From positions 16,022,138 to 16,086,137 of the forward strand of contig NC_092697.1 of the NCBI RefSeq assembly GCF_964275005.1: DNA of 64,000 bases, read 5' to 3'. Origin of the DNA: Diadema setosum (Eukaryota; Echinodermata; Echinoidea; Diadematoida; Diadematidae). Both the position numbers and the translations under genes were made by a program. Of the stretch, positions 52,401 through 62,163 are shown piece by piece; position 1 is the first letter of the stretch, and every line of letters begins with the position of its first letter. The notes beneath the pieces were generated by a model that saw nothing but the letters and a program-made list of their open reading frames with translations, ran no database searches and was not told the origin of the DNA.

Positions 52401-55400
52401 TTTTCGTTAGTTAGTTCGTTAGTTTGTCCGTGTGCAAAATAACTCAAAAAGTAGTTAACGGATTGGGATGAAACTTGCAGGAAAAGTTGAGAATGACACA
52501 AGTAACAAACGATTGACTTTTGGTAATGATCCGAGAATTTGGGGGGAATTTATTAAGGATTTTTGATATTTTGGCATGTAGGGTCAATGCACTTGGGAGT
52601 TCAGGCTGCGCGTATTTGAGGTTTGCCTGCGCGCACTAAAGTGCGTGCTCTAGTTTCTGCTGGGGCGAGGCGCGCCGTGCAGCTGAGGGTTTATGACGTA
52701 ACAAAGGCTTCTATATTGGGAAATCGGGCGACTTTGAGCACCGATGCTGTGTGTACGTATGATATCTCTATGGAAGAACAAGATCAGTAGTGGAAATAAG
52801 CTGCATACTTGGCGGAGGTCTGCGCTCTCATAGTGCGTGTTTATACAGGAGCCTCTCGCATCGGCGCGCATGAGCCGGTATTTTACCTCCCGCATGAGCG
52901 CTTATTTCTCGTGTTTATACAGAAGTCAAAATACCGGCTCATGCGAACCGATGCGAGCCGATGCGAGCGGACCTCAGCTGAACAGGACCTCTCGAATTTT
53001 GGGGTCAAGCATAGGTCACGTTCGCAGTGCAGTTTATTGCATGATGGGAAAATATGAAAAAAAAAAATCAAGATGGCACCGGCAAAGTCATCAGGACCAC
53101 CAAGCTTTAAGGTCATTCTTGTAACGTTCCTCTTGACAACCACCCGGCCAAATGATCAATTGAAATCCAGTTTTTCAGTAAAAAGGAGAAGACGTGGTTC
53201 GATCATGACAGATATTAAAATACACGCTTTCCGGTTACCTCTCGAATTTCGGTCGTCTGTATAAACACACAGCAAAATACGCGAGGCTCCTCTCGCATCG
53301 GCCACCTCAAAAGGTGGCGGACGGAACCTCTCGCATGAGCCTGCATTTGGCGGCGTATGCCGGCATACGCCGTGTTTATACAGAACAAAATTCGAGAGGT
53401 CCTCTCGCATGAGCCGGCATGAGCCGGCATGAGCGCGTATTTTGCTTCTCTGTATAAACACGCTCATAGAGTGCTTTTCTAAATAGTTAACTCTGTGATT
53501 ATTAAAGTCCTCTTAGATGTGCACGCGCGTTGATACGCGCAAGCGCGTAAGACTTTCCGGCCAAAACGCTTTTTGTCATGGTAGTTGATAAACCCCTACT
53601 TAATTGAGCTCTCAGAATACCAATTCGGTAATTAAGTGCTAATTACACCTTAATTAAGCCCTCAGAATACGGCCCTTGGTGTCAAAAAGTGTATATCCTG
53701 TTGGTGTTTTGGCAGCCAATATGGAGCTTTAGATTTTCACGACGTGGACGTTCAGAGAGAAAAAAAAAAAACCTGGTCTGAGCATGCGCAGAATCGCGTA
53801 TCAGACGCGATCTATTTATAGCTCGCGCGCCTGAGTTTTCACCACGCGTTCTGGGCTATTTTTACGTCCGCTCAGTTCACGACGTAGAGAGCTACTTCAT
53901 GCAACAATCATATGGGGGCGCCATTTTATTTTTATACGTTGCGTCTCAGTGTAATCTAAAGCTACTTTTCAGCACAATGCAGGGAAGAGGAGAACATCCA
54001 GCTCAAGCGTCGCCTCAAACGTCCGCGCAGCAAATCTAAAGCTCCCCATTATGCAAACAATTAACAACCTTGGGCTATTAACCTCTCCTATACCTCCTGC
54101 ATGCGATCCCGAAACTCTGCTCGCAAATCGTCCTGGGTCACCTCCGTCTCATTTGTTGACATTTCTGTCAAAAAAAAAACAACAACATAAAGATACTAAA
54201 AGCCAATATTAGACTTCTTTAGCCTCTTCTCTTTACGACCATTCTGATAATCGGAAACAAAGGTTAAAGGAGCTGTCTGCGTGTACATACTTGAGGCAAT
54301 TTCCGACAAGAGATAAGCAGCATAGATCACTTCTTGCTGAACTAACATTCAACAAAAGAGGACCAGTATAGAAAGGCCAAACTAGAACATACCACTCTTT
54401 AGAATTAACGACGCAGATTATTTCCTATTTTGCCTGATAACAAAGAGACTGATTCTCAGAACAATTCAAAATTTTATTCCAATGCCATAAAGATTCTTTC
54501 ATATGTATCTGCTACAAAACGTCAATGCACCACAAAACAAAGAAAGTGAATGTACAGTAATGTTTAAATAATAGAAACAGGTGGGCTGGAATCTGCAACC
54601 CCTAAGGATTCATTCCAAAGGGGAAAATGATAATTTTTCGTAAGTTTTTGTTCAACTCATCCTTTCTCCCTGATGTAGAATTTCAACAACAATCTCATCG
54701 GATGACGTCCAATCTCTAAAACTCGATTCATAGAATCATCATGCGGGCGTGGACACATCACCGCATCGTCTCCCCCCCCCCCCCCCCCGCCCATACCCGG
54801 CATGCACCTATCCATCTTTTAACGCTGTCATATCCAAATGACTACCATCTGAAATAGCACCTATAAACACCGGCACTACAGAATGGTTAAACGTCACAAA
54901 CCTCCAAGAACGGGACACGGCCTTAGTTGAAACGTGGACACTATTGGCAGTACAAAGGCGAAACCTGGCCCTTGTACGATCGGCAATCTGTGGGGTGAGA
55001 GGTAAAAAAAAAGAATCTTTTTCCGTAAAAAATATGCCCTCCTCCCAATTTCATCAGATTTGCTTTTCAATTGATATGACGGCGTTCAGATTTAAGGGTG
55101 ATTTTAGTCAATGGTCTGCTCTCACGATTCATTTTAATTCGTTGATCATTCAAATTCTTTTCATGCCATTCCTTTTACATTCTACGGTGTATTCCATTGA
55201 ATTTAGAGAAAAATTCATTCAATATTACAAAACAAAAAGTTGGTATTACATTTCGGAATAGCTGGATAGACGTTCATTTTCGTCTCAAGAACCAATTTCA
55301 TTTCATTTATAGGCACACAAGTCCAAACTTTAAACATTCGAATTCAATCAACATAAACAAGCTGCGTTATTGTCCCCGTCGAACGAGTTCGAGCAGGGGA

Positions 55401-58400
55401 CTATGAAATGGGCTCCGTACGTGTGTGTGTGTGTGTGTGTGTGAGTGTGTGTGTGTGTGTGTGTGTGCGTCCGTGTGTGATCAAAATGTTCAATTTGCTA
55501 CTTCTCTGTCATTTATGAGCCAATTTTGATTCTGTTTGCTTTAAATGATAGCACTACATGGGAGCTTTGTAACTTCTACACAGAATTTCAGTTGTGACCT
55601 TTGACCTTGACCTTTGACCTATATTGTACATTTTGCTACAAAATGCTACTCCTTCGCCATTTCTAACCCGATTTCGATTCCGTTTGCTTTATGTAATGGC
55701 ACTAGGTGAGGGCTTCAAAACTTCTACACAGAATTTCGACCTTTGACTTCTTTGACCTTTGACCTTGATTTTTGACCTGTATTGTACATTTTGTTACAAA
55801 ATGCTACTCCTTCGCCATTTCTAACCCGATTTCGATTCCGTTTGCTTTATGTAATGGCACTAGGTGAGGGCTTCAAAACTTCTACACAGAATTTCGACCT
55901 TTGACTTCTTTGACCTTTGACCTTGATTTTTGACCTGTATTGTACATTTTGTTACAAAATGCTACTCCTTCTCCATTTCTAACCCGATTTCGATTCCGTT
56001 TGCTTTATGTAATGGCACTAGGTGAGGGCTTCAAAACTTCTACACAGAATTTCGACCTTTGACTTCTTTGACCTTTGACCTTGATTTTTGACCTGTATTG
56101 TACATTTTGTTACAAAATGCTACTCCTTCGCCATTTCTAACCCGATTTCGATTCCGTTTGCTTTATGTGATGGCACTAGGCATGGGCTTCAAAACTTCCA
56201 CATAGACTTTTGACCTTTGACTTCTTTGACCTTTGACCTTGATTTTTGACCTATATTGTACATTGGCTACAAAATACTACTCCTTCGCCATTTCTAACCC
56301 GACTTCGATTCCGTTTGCTTTATGTGATGGCACTAGGTGAGGGCTTCAAAACTTCTACACAGAATTTTGACCTTTGACTTCTTTGACCTTTGACCTTGAT
56401 TTTTGACCTATATTGTACATTGGCTACTAAATGCTACTCCTTCGCCATTTCTAACCCGATTTCAATTCCGTTTGCTTTATGTGATGGCACTAGGTGAGGG
56501 CTTCAAAACTTCTACACAGAATTTTGACCTTTGACTTCTTTGACCTTTGACCTTGATTTTTTGACCTATATTGTACATTTTGCTACAAAATGCTACTTCC
56601 GGCGGGGACATATATTACGCACCGCGTTATTTCTACTTTTCCTTGTTTGTGATTTATATTGCATTCATACAAATTCCCGTTGATTATATAATTTCAACTT
56701 TTTTTTTTTCAGGGTTTCATTCAATCAGTAAATTATTCGATCATATTTTATGTCTTCCTCTTCTTTCTAATCTTTCTTCCAGATTCACCTTGATCATTGT
56801 TAACAATGTGGATATAACACAAAGAATTGGGCGGGAAAGGACAATACAGCAACCTTGGGCTGCATCCCCCTCTTTATACCCCCTATCTTCCCCCCCCCCC
56901 AAAAAAAAAAACCAAACAAACAAACAAACAAACAAACAAAAACAAAAACAAAAACAAAAACCACACACACACACACACACATTTTTTTTTTAATATGAAA
57001 ACACATACCCAGGGCCCCGTTTGATCATAAGATAAAATCGACTTTAAATTTCCTTACCACACAGGGTGCAATAGACTTACAGTTGAAATCAACTATACAA
57101 TCAATTTTAACTCTTCATAAAACAGGGCTCTTACAACGTATGACATTCCTCCAATGAAAGTGGGTGGGGATGATGGATGTGGTTGGGTAAGAACATTGCC
57201 CCTTGACCCAACAGTGAGCATTAACCCCCTCTCCCCCCCCCCCCCCCCCATTCCATTTGGGAGAGAATCTCCGAGCAGAACCCTTGGAAAGTTCTGGAAA
57301 GCCGTTGTCGTGACTAATCTATAAATACATATACTTATGTTGTTATGATTATTACAAAAGACATGAGCGCTTAAGGCCTAAACAATAGATGAAAACACAT
57401 TATGAGATAAGACCAGAACGCTGTCGGGATAATTTGATTGCTCAAAGTGTTAAGTAGATTACTCCGAGGCCAATTTTAATGCTGGAATTGTGACATTGCG
57501 CAATGACATCCCCACCTCTCACTAAATTGATTCAACGTCTTCGCGAGTACAATAACAACATTTTAGATTCATTCTAGATTTGCATGACAAAGATACAGAT
57601 GATGAAAATAAATTTGAAAATGAATTTGAGCGTTTTACGGTCGGGTATGACGGTCAAAACCCTCTACATTAAATGGTCACAATATGGATTTGACAACCGA
57701 ATTAACGAGGTGACTACAAAAGCCCATCTTGCATTTATACCAGGATGCAAAATGCACGTATGTAAGCTGTATGTGTTATTGATTTTGTTTGAAGATAAAG
57801 AAGAAAAAAAAACAACAACAAATGAACTTGAACTTGAAATAATGATGCACGGCAATGTGTGACGTAAAAGGGAAGACAGGACAACGGCACCTGACACCAA
57901 AGGTCGTCTGCAAGAACGTCTGGATGCCACAGACGAAGAAGGTGGTGGCGAGGATTTTTGACAGGATTGCGATGTCCCCGGCGACACAGAGATACGGCGC
58001 CAAGACGAGGGGGTGCGATAGCACTCCACTAATCATGGTGAGGAAGTGCTTGAAGTTGAGCAAAAAGAAACAAGTAAGATGTGTAATGATAGAGGGACAG
58101 TTTGCGGAATAATCATATATTCAAAGAAGTTGTTTCAAAGATACCATGGTCAACAATGATGGTGTATCCAGTGCCTCGATTATATGCGGTTTTGCTGATC
58201 ATGTTGAATTATATTTTGTATGGATGTTCTTTGTTTTTAACGTGGTAACAAACTACATGTATATTCAATTTGTCTGTTTAAATAAATATAATACTCGCAA
58301 GATTATCGCAATCAGTATGTCTTTATTGCTGTTATTGTCAGGTAACACTTGTGCAGGTTATTCCTGGTTCCCAGAAGCAACGTCCGTTATAAATACATGA

Positions 58401-59088
58401 TCCAAAATTATCAAATGAGTCGGCTGGCCCGTATAACTGAACGATTTTTAACAAACCTTCAGGTGCACTATAACCCCTTAACCGTCTCGGCTCACCTACT
58501 GATGATCTTAATGGATACCATTTCCAACCCCTGTCGACTCTCAGTCTTCCAAAATTAAGGAAAGTGACAGTTCGTAATATTCCGAAGGATCACGTCATTG
58601 CGAAGGTTCGTAATTTCGAAAATGAAACAAGGTTCGTTTTTTTTTTTTTCGAAGGCTCGTTGGATTTTCGGATTGACGAACCTTACTTCAGTTATGGATT
58701 ACCAAATCTTACGTCAAGAAAATTAAATGTTTGGATTAACCTTATTTCTTTTTCGGATCAACGAATATGGAATTAGTGTGTGTAACGAACCTTAATTGGA
58801 ATAACGACATTTAAGAATGACTTTTTTTCTTTCGGATAGCGAATCTTCGGAATATTAAAACGAACATCTCTCAGTAGAGCCTACCTGAAATGCCAGTACT
58901 ATTGTAGAGTGCCATGGCGGCCTCTGCTCCAAGGTGTATGTCATCTCACTTTTCAACTTGCCCAGAATGGAATCGGCCAGCCTTCTCGCCGTTTTCCCCT
59001 GCTCATCCTCGGGATAGTTGCTGCTCATGTTCTCCATATCGAGGCAAGGAACATCCTCCGTATCCAACATGTTGTTTTTATCATTCAT
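36393..59088 (-). CDS. SLC23-type nucleobase/ascorbate transporter
   Basis: Twelve coding exons join in phase to give 619 residues from ATG at 59088 to TAG at 36393, close to vertebrate SLC23A1/A2 length. Seen: the YTLEQRPPW lead-in, QH motif in FQHFLTM (helix 1), QG in [43 protein letters not shown], the acidic [13 protein letters not shown] (helix 8), NAT signature region [10 protein letters not shown] (helix 10), [16 protein letters not shown] and [12 protein letters not shown]. Known: NAT/NCS2 proteins have 14 helices and carry ascorbate or nucleobases with sodium or protons. Which substrate this one carries is not decidable. Odd: Thr replaces the usual Gln/Glu/Pro at the start of the signature, and QGPGFAF replaces the usual QGGTFAF. 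Confidence 0.93.
36662..37487 (-). other. Intron 11
   Basis: Two short related stretches (cgtatcgatt..gagctga near 36764 and 36852) repeat; nothing else recognised. Confidence 0.45.
37488..37571 (-). CDS. Transporter exon 11 (helix 14)
   Basis: 84 bp, phase 1-1. [28 protein letters not shown] matches the last helix of SLC23 proteins. Confidence 0.93.
37771..37838. repeat. Perfect 68-bp palindrome
   Basis: Two 34-bp arms (gcactgctatttaccc.. and its exact inverse) meet at gacgcgtc with no spacer and no mismatch. It lies in intron 10, 200 bp from exon 11. Confidence 0.95.
37839..38654 (-). other. Intron 10, remainder
   Basis: AT-rich; no repeat or exon recognised. Confidence 0.45.
38655..38798 (-). 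CDS. Transporter exon 10
   Basis: 144 bp, phase 1-1. [39 protein letters not shown] contains the conserved SLC23 D-x-N-S-x-R-N motif. Confidence 0.93.
38799..39474 (-). other. Intron 9
   Basis: A poly-A run at 38972-38987; no element recognised. Confidence 0.45.
39475..39604 (-). CDS. Transporter exon 9 (helices 11-12)
   Basis: 130 bp, phase 0 to 1. [44 protein letters not shown] follows the NAT signature directly. Confidence 0.93.
39605..40692 (-). other. Intron 8, with an antisense open frame
   Basis: An AAAT-type repeat at 39782-39843 and a poly-G run at 40638-40652. On the + strand, 40347-40495 is open behind a tttttttag acceptor ([24 protein letters not shown]), but I see no good donor and no known domain. 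I treat it as unproven. Confidence 0.4.
40693..40946 (-). CDS. Transporter exon 8 (helices 8-10, NAT signature)
   Basis: 254 bp, phase 1 to 0. It holds the helix 8 acidic residue ([14 protein letters not shown]), [28 protein letters not shown] and [13 protein letters not shown]. The signature first position is Thr where most members have Gln, Glu or Pro. Substrate recognition in this family maps to this exon. Confidence 0.94.
41234..42420. mobile_element. TA-flanked DNA element with transposase remnant, copy 1
   Basis: 1,187 bp, inverted ends ggttttcccggccaatttc, flanked by TA. Subterminal halves repeat an ATTCAAATTCG-like motif about every 25-30 bp, inverted in the second half. Inside, 41742-41870 is a 42-codon frame, [21 protein letters not shown].., resembling the N-terminal helix-turn-helix of Tc1/mariner-type transposases. 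The rest of the transposase is absent. Confidence 0.75.
43057..43213 (-). CDS. Transporter exon 7
   Basis: 157 bp, phase 0 to 1. [25 protein letters not shown]...[11 protein letters not shown] matches helix 7 and the loop with the conserved PW and PYPG. Confidence 0.93.
43229..43382. repeat. Compound (GAT)n/(AAT)n/(AGT)n microsatellite, palindromic
   Basis: Trinucleotide runs switch strand partway (ataataata to attattatt), and a mobile element copy begins at the end of the tract. Confidence 0.85.
43384..44592. mobile_element. TA-flanked DNA element, copy 2
   Basis: 1,209 bp, same orientation and nearly the same sequence as copy 1. It is flanked by TA within an ATT microsatellite. Its helix-turn-helix frame starts at 43922 but meets a stop after 15 codons (gacaggtaa). 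A 68-codon frame near the left end (43494-43700) is shared with copy 1 (41334-41540) but looks like repeat motif rather than protein. Confidence 0.75.
44593..45353 (-). other. Intron 6, remainder
   Basis: ATT and GT-rich simple sequence to about 44760; otherwise nothing recognised. Confidence 0.45.
45354..45474 (-). CDS. Transporter exon 6
   Basis: 121 bp, phase 2 to 0. [39 protein letters not shown] matches SLC23 helices 6-7 and the RFPxFxLFP motif. Confidence 0.93.
46035..47410. repeat. Diverged tandem array of a GGAGGGTGTGGGAGGG unit
   Basis: About five or six units start near 46065, 46280, 46590, 46905 and 47065. Each has a G-rich/C-rich stem (ggtatcccccctcccac) followed by ttttgcatttttagaattg and a gtgcacactt-like block. 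Unit length is 160-320 bp. Two poly-G copies follow at 47229 and 47351. Confidence 0.7.
47411..48646 (-). repeat. Intron 5, remainder with simple repeats
   Basis: (ATA)n at 47718-47745, poly-C near 47847, and a tacta/caagctc repeat at 48281-48386. No exon seen. Confidence 0.6.
48647..48828 (-). CDS. Transporter exon 5 (helices 4-5)
   Basis: 182 bp, phase 0 to 2. [45 protein letters not shown] is strongly SLC23-like. Confidence 0.94.
49367..49427. repeat. (CAA)n microsatellite
   Basis: About 20 CAA units in intron 4. Confidence 0.9.
49683..51688. mobile_element. 2-kb fold-back element F1
   Basis: Ends ggggtggtattctgag and its inverse. Arms of 550-750 bp (49683-50433 and 51138-51688) match, including a gatatcacgcattac and tcttcggttaccga stretch. 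The centre (50434-50925) is unique. The left arm contains the nested palindrome at 49771-49929. No transposase. Confidence 0.7.
49771..49929. mobile_element. 159-bp palindromic MITE with 9-bp target duplication
   Basis: Arms of 79 bp with one mismatch and a 1-bp spacer, starting tagcctttaaacaaggcg. It is flanked on both sides by gggcagaat. The right arm of F1 near 51594-51615 holds the matching empty site with a single gggcaaaat. A 9-bp duplication fits Mutator-like elements. Confidence 0.85.
52280..52654 (+). mobile_element. Helitron-like 3' end
   Basis: A hairpin (gcgcactaaagtgcg) at 52632-52646 is followed by ctctagt at 52648-52654, the arrangement of Helitron 3' ends. The block upstream (aaaataactcaaaaagtag) is a repeat I recall from invertebrate genomes. 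The 5' end was not located; 52280 is a guess. Confidence 0.4.
52835..53462. mobile_element. Fold-back element F3
   Basis: Ends gcgtgtttatacag and ctgtataaacacgc. The interior repeats gcatgagccgg and cgtgtttatacagaa several times in both directions. It lies within F2. Confidence 0.65.
53723..54045. mobile_element. GGAGCTTTA fold-back MITE (element A), copy 2
   Basis: Ends ggagctttagattt and aaatctaaagctcc. It shares agctacttcatgcaac and cgtccgctca with copy 1 in inverse order. It stops 49 bp from transporter exon 4. Confidence 0.7.
54094..54164 (-). CDS. Transporter exon 4 (extracellular loop)
   Basis: 71 bp, phase 1 to 0. [23 protein letters not shown] joins exon 5 as MQE-IQGALL. NET is a glycosylation sequon, as is usual in this loop. 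Confidence 0.85.
54165..54901 (-). other. Intron 3
   Basis: Poly-C at 54772-54789; nothing else recognised. Confidence 0.45.
54902..54987 (-). CDS. Transporter exon 3
   Basis: 86 bp, phase 2 to 1. [27 protein letters not shown] aligns with LPILQGGTFAFLAPTLAILSLPxWxCP of SLC23. The Gly-Thr to Pro-Gly change and loss of the Trp are unusual. The donor gtttgt is weak. Confidence 0.85.
55372..56632 (+). mobile_element. Helitron-like element carrying a ~160-bp tandem array
   Basis: It opens with tccccgtcgaacgag and a (GT)n tract, then has six or seven units of about 155-160 bp (marker ctactccttcgccatttc near 55643, 55803, 55962, 56119, 56278, 56432). It ends with cggcggggacatatattacgcaccgcgtta, a hairpin-like end before ctact. 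Sub-terminal tcccc/gggga pairing and internal tandem repeats fit Helitron-derived repeats such as HINE elements. Each unit has tgacctttgacct, a DR1 site on the other strand. Confidence 0.6.
56888..56980. repeat. Simple A/C-rich tract
   Basis: Poly-C, (AAAC)n, (AAAAAC)n and (AC)n in sequence. Confidence 0.85.
57012..57130. mobile_element. Short GGGCCC-ended fold-back element
   Basis: gggccccgtttgatcataag at the left and cttcataaaacagggctc at the right form imperfect inverted ends; related in style to the elements at 12012 and 15323. Confidence 0.5.
57131..57890 (-). other. Intron 2, remainder
   Basis: Poly-C at 57234-57249; otherwise AT-rich without recognised features. Confidence 0.45.
57891..58048 (-). 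CDS. Transporter exon 2 (helices 1-2)
   Basis: 158 bp, phase 0 to 2. [21 protein letters not shown]...[14 protein letters not shown]. Its first codon supplies the His of the QH motif. The acceptor is aag rather than cag. Confidence 0.92.
58570..58865. mobile_element. TTCCGAAG fold-back MITE next to a splice donor
   Basis: Ends gttcgtaatattccgaa and ttcggaatattaaaacgaac, with internal cgaaggttcg repeats. Its edge is 19 bp from the donor of transporter exon 1. Confidence 0.65.
58885..59088 (-). CDS. Transporter exon 1 (N-terminus)
   Basis: 204 bp, ATG to phase 0. A 48-residue cytoplasmic lead ([17 protein letters not shown]...) precedes [20 protein letters not shown]. The first ATG is chosen because no in-frame ATG lies upstream in the open region; Met7 is an alternative start. 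Confidence 0.88.
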
Positions 59089-60639
59089 CTTTCAGAAACG
59101 TATCTTTCTTCTTCTTCTTCTTCTTCGTCTCGTTCGTGCTTTTCTTTTTTTGTTTCTTCTGCTTTTTCTCAGATCATAACGTGAAGTATTAAATAGAAGT
59201 TTTACAGACAGAGGATAACTATACCACGGCCAGGGAAATGATTCTTTTAATCATAAGGCGGACGTAAGAGGTGTAGGTAGTGTCCCAGGCGATCTCAAAA
59301 CTGTTAATGCAAAACAGATTAAATAAACCCAACCATAACTACACACGTTTTGCAAACGAGCGCTAGCATTATGTGAGCTCTATATAATTACATAGCCAAC
59401 CTCCGTGTGCGCACACGTGAACAAACGCGTACACATGTGAATATCATGAGATTCATTGCACAAGTTGCAAGGTTTGCCTAGCTGGTTCTACCAAAAATAA
59501 ATAAGGTTTGAAATAAGACTTCCCAGTTAAGGGCTGATTTTCAGATGTAAAGTCGTACTAAAAACTTATTGAGCAATTGATTTAAATCGAAAAGACCGGT
59601 TTTGTTGGTCTGGTGTTTATATTGACGACTACCACTGTAAATAGTATAAATTTCAGCAAACAATAAAGAGGACATCTTTATCACTCCATGCATTTCAATA
59701 TTAAAAGAAATGACCCAGGAATTCGTAAGCACGTCCCCGCTCTAAATTAAACCCCAGCTATAACAAGCGATTGTTAACCCCCTGTGTGCAATGTTTATTT
59801 CTTGTCCATGATGTATATGTGTGGAATAATTTTATTTGGAGCATATTTGACTCAACGGCACCGAAAAAGGTTAACACTGGAACATGTCTGTGTGTTGACC
59901 TGATATCGCTGTTGATTGCACGAACAAGTAGCGTGCGTTCAGTGACGTAAGGAAACCAGCGTTGACACTTGCGCTTTGCTTATAGAATGCGCACTGATGT
60001 GACGATAAAATGGCATTTTCTTGTTTCTATAGCTTAATTAGAAATCATTACAGCATTTAAGCACATAGGGCTATTGAGACTAGATAGATTGAGACTAGAT
60101 TGACTTTAGCCGTGAAAATAAAATCAAAGATCGTACACTCCTCAACAAAGCAACATTATCTTTCCCCTTAGCGTCATTCACAGCGCCAATAAAATAATAG
60201 ACAAGATAACAGAGCCTACTTGGAAGTTGTACGAGGAGACACGACTTATTTACTCGAATCTTTACTTATCTAACGAGTGAGTAATGTTGCAATACATGCG
60301 CTTCGTCGTTCTTGTATTTTCTCAGGAGTTTTTCATTTAGGCCTACATGTCCCTTGACTGATTTTACGACACCCGATTGTACACTGTATATTGTGATCTT
60401 TTCAATAAAAATTCGTGGCATGTTCCCCATACCAATTATGCTCCAAAGATTGAGCTTTATTGGCTAATTAGTGGAAGTCGTGAGGTGAATCGTTTCGGAT
60501 AAAAGAGAGAAAATAAGATGTGATAGAGGCAAAACCCAGCCAAATAAACAAACGAAAAACAGCAATAAACAAAAAAAAAAAAAAATATCACATGCTTTCC
60601 TAACGTTGCCAACATGATCTTGCCACTTTAGTGCAATAC
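59089..60639 (-). other. Upstream region of the transporter
   Basis: A GAA/CTT tract at 59109-59128 lies just upstream of the ATG. Promoter elements or 5' UTR exons could not be identified. Confidence 0.4.
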
Positions 60640-61202
60640 AGTGTACTCCCGTTATAACGAACACGGTTGTAACGAAATTTTAGTTGCAGCGAAGTAAAAT
60701 TTTAAAGGTCCTGTTTACCTTTGGGAGCAATGATTAAAATTTTTTTCAAGATATCACTTTTGGTACATATGTGGAGGTCTGTTGTACCCACAAAATCCTA
60801 CCGTATAAATTTTTTTTTGCAGTAAAGCCTAAAATATAAGGAGATATCACTTTTTTCTCATTAAACCATAACTGTAGACGGTTTAGTCTGGAAACATTTT
60901 TATCATAACTATTGTTCACATTTTGTATATTCAACAATACGTAGTGTACCTGACATCGATTATACTGGTTCAAATTTTGACATTCTTATACGTTTCTATC
61001 CCTAACTCGCATTTTAAACTATTTTGAAGCACTAATGCTGGGTTTTTGTTTCATCTGCAAATGGTAATTTATGCCTTTAAGGACCACACCATAATCAGCC
61101 CCATGTATTTTTATGGTTTATTCATTCGGTTATAGCGAAATTTCGATATAACGAAAGAAAATTGCTGGTCCGAATGACTTCGTTATATAGCGGGAGTCCA
61201 CT
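60640..61202. mobile_element. GTTATAACGAA fold-back element with nested TTAA element
   Basis: Outer ends agtgtactcccgttataacg and tatagcgggagtccact. Nested inside, 60706-61076 is flanked by TTAA and has ends aggtcctgtttacc and ggtaatttatgcct. Both non-coding. Confidence 0.6.
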
Positions 61203-61217
61203 CTATTACCAAACTCT

Positions 61218-61280
61218 TTCTCTCTCTCTCCCTCCCTCTCTCTCTCTCTCACACACACACAAAAAAAACAACAACAACAA
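61218..61280. repeat. (CT)n/(AC)n/(AAC)n simple repeat
   Basis: Compound simple sequence; open frames across it are artefacts. Confidence 0.85.
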
Positions 61281-62163
61281 AAATATTCAAATAAAACAGG
61301 CGAACAAACACGTATTTGTCACGTTGACAGACAATTTGAGTTGAGTATACAGTAGACATTTCATTGGAAATATAGCATGATGAAACATGGTTACGACCTT
61401 TCAATTATTAAATGACCTGCAGCCATGAAAACGCTTACACAATGAAACTCTTGGACATAATTGAGGACAGTAGGCCTATATACCCTTAATATAATCTAGA
61501 TAATCATGATAAAAATACATATAGATACAATATATATTGTACATAGCTCTCCCTCCCTCTCTCACACACTCATACATACACATAGACAAATATTAAAACG
61601 AACGGATATTCCTGGTGAGTGTAACGGGCGAGAATATTCAGCGAGGTATAATATGATGAAATGCCTATCAGAGATTGTAATTTTTGAATTTGCTTAAAAT
61701 AGCATCCGTTATATAAGTTATCACTATTTCCTGTCTGGCAAACTATGACACAAATTGGTTCAAATATACACGCATGAGCTGCTTGATAGTAGAAACAATG
61801 GATACTGAAAACAAGATATTATTCATTAAGATATTTCCGACATGTTTGTTGATTTACAGATCTTAACAAATTTCATTTGTAAAGGGAGACAAAGTGAAAG
61901 AGCTCACACCTGAATAACGAATATTGCTGTTATAGAACATCACAATAGTAAGTTGCCCATAAAAGACATAAAGGTGTATTGTGGTCACGCGATCAGACAC
62001 GATATACACAAACAAGCGCAAGCGGCTGTGGAGTCGTATAAGTAAATATTGATTTCACGGAATGGCGGACAAGATACACAATGTCCCGTCTGGTGTTTGG
62101 TCATTCAAGATATCAGTAGGACATTCCAACTCCGACAGTCGAAGCAGGCTTGAATAGAATGAT
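61281..62163. other. No gene seen
   Basis: AT-rich sequence, no repeat structure recognised. Confidence 0.4.

Larger units (their letters stand above)
50926..53675. mobile_element. Fold-back element F2 interlocked with F1
   Basis: Ends gggccgtattctgagag and the inverse ctcagaatacggccc. Arms of about 165 bp (50926-51090 and 53510-53675) share caacaagcgttttgg-type sequence. The right arm of F1 lies inside F2, so the two are interlocked rather than simply nested. Confidence 0.6.

Noticed and set aside
57664-58063. Long minus-strand frames around transporter exon 2 as a separate gene
   Set aside because: One is exon 2 extended into its introns; the other is an out-of-frame shadow.
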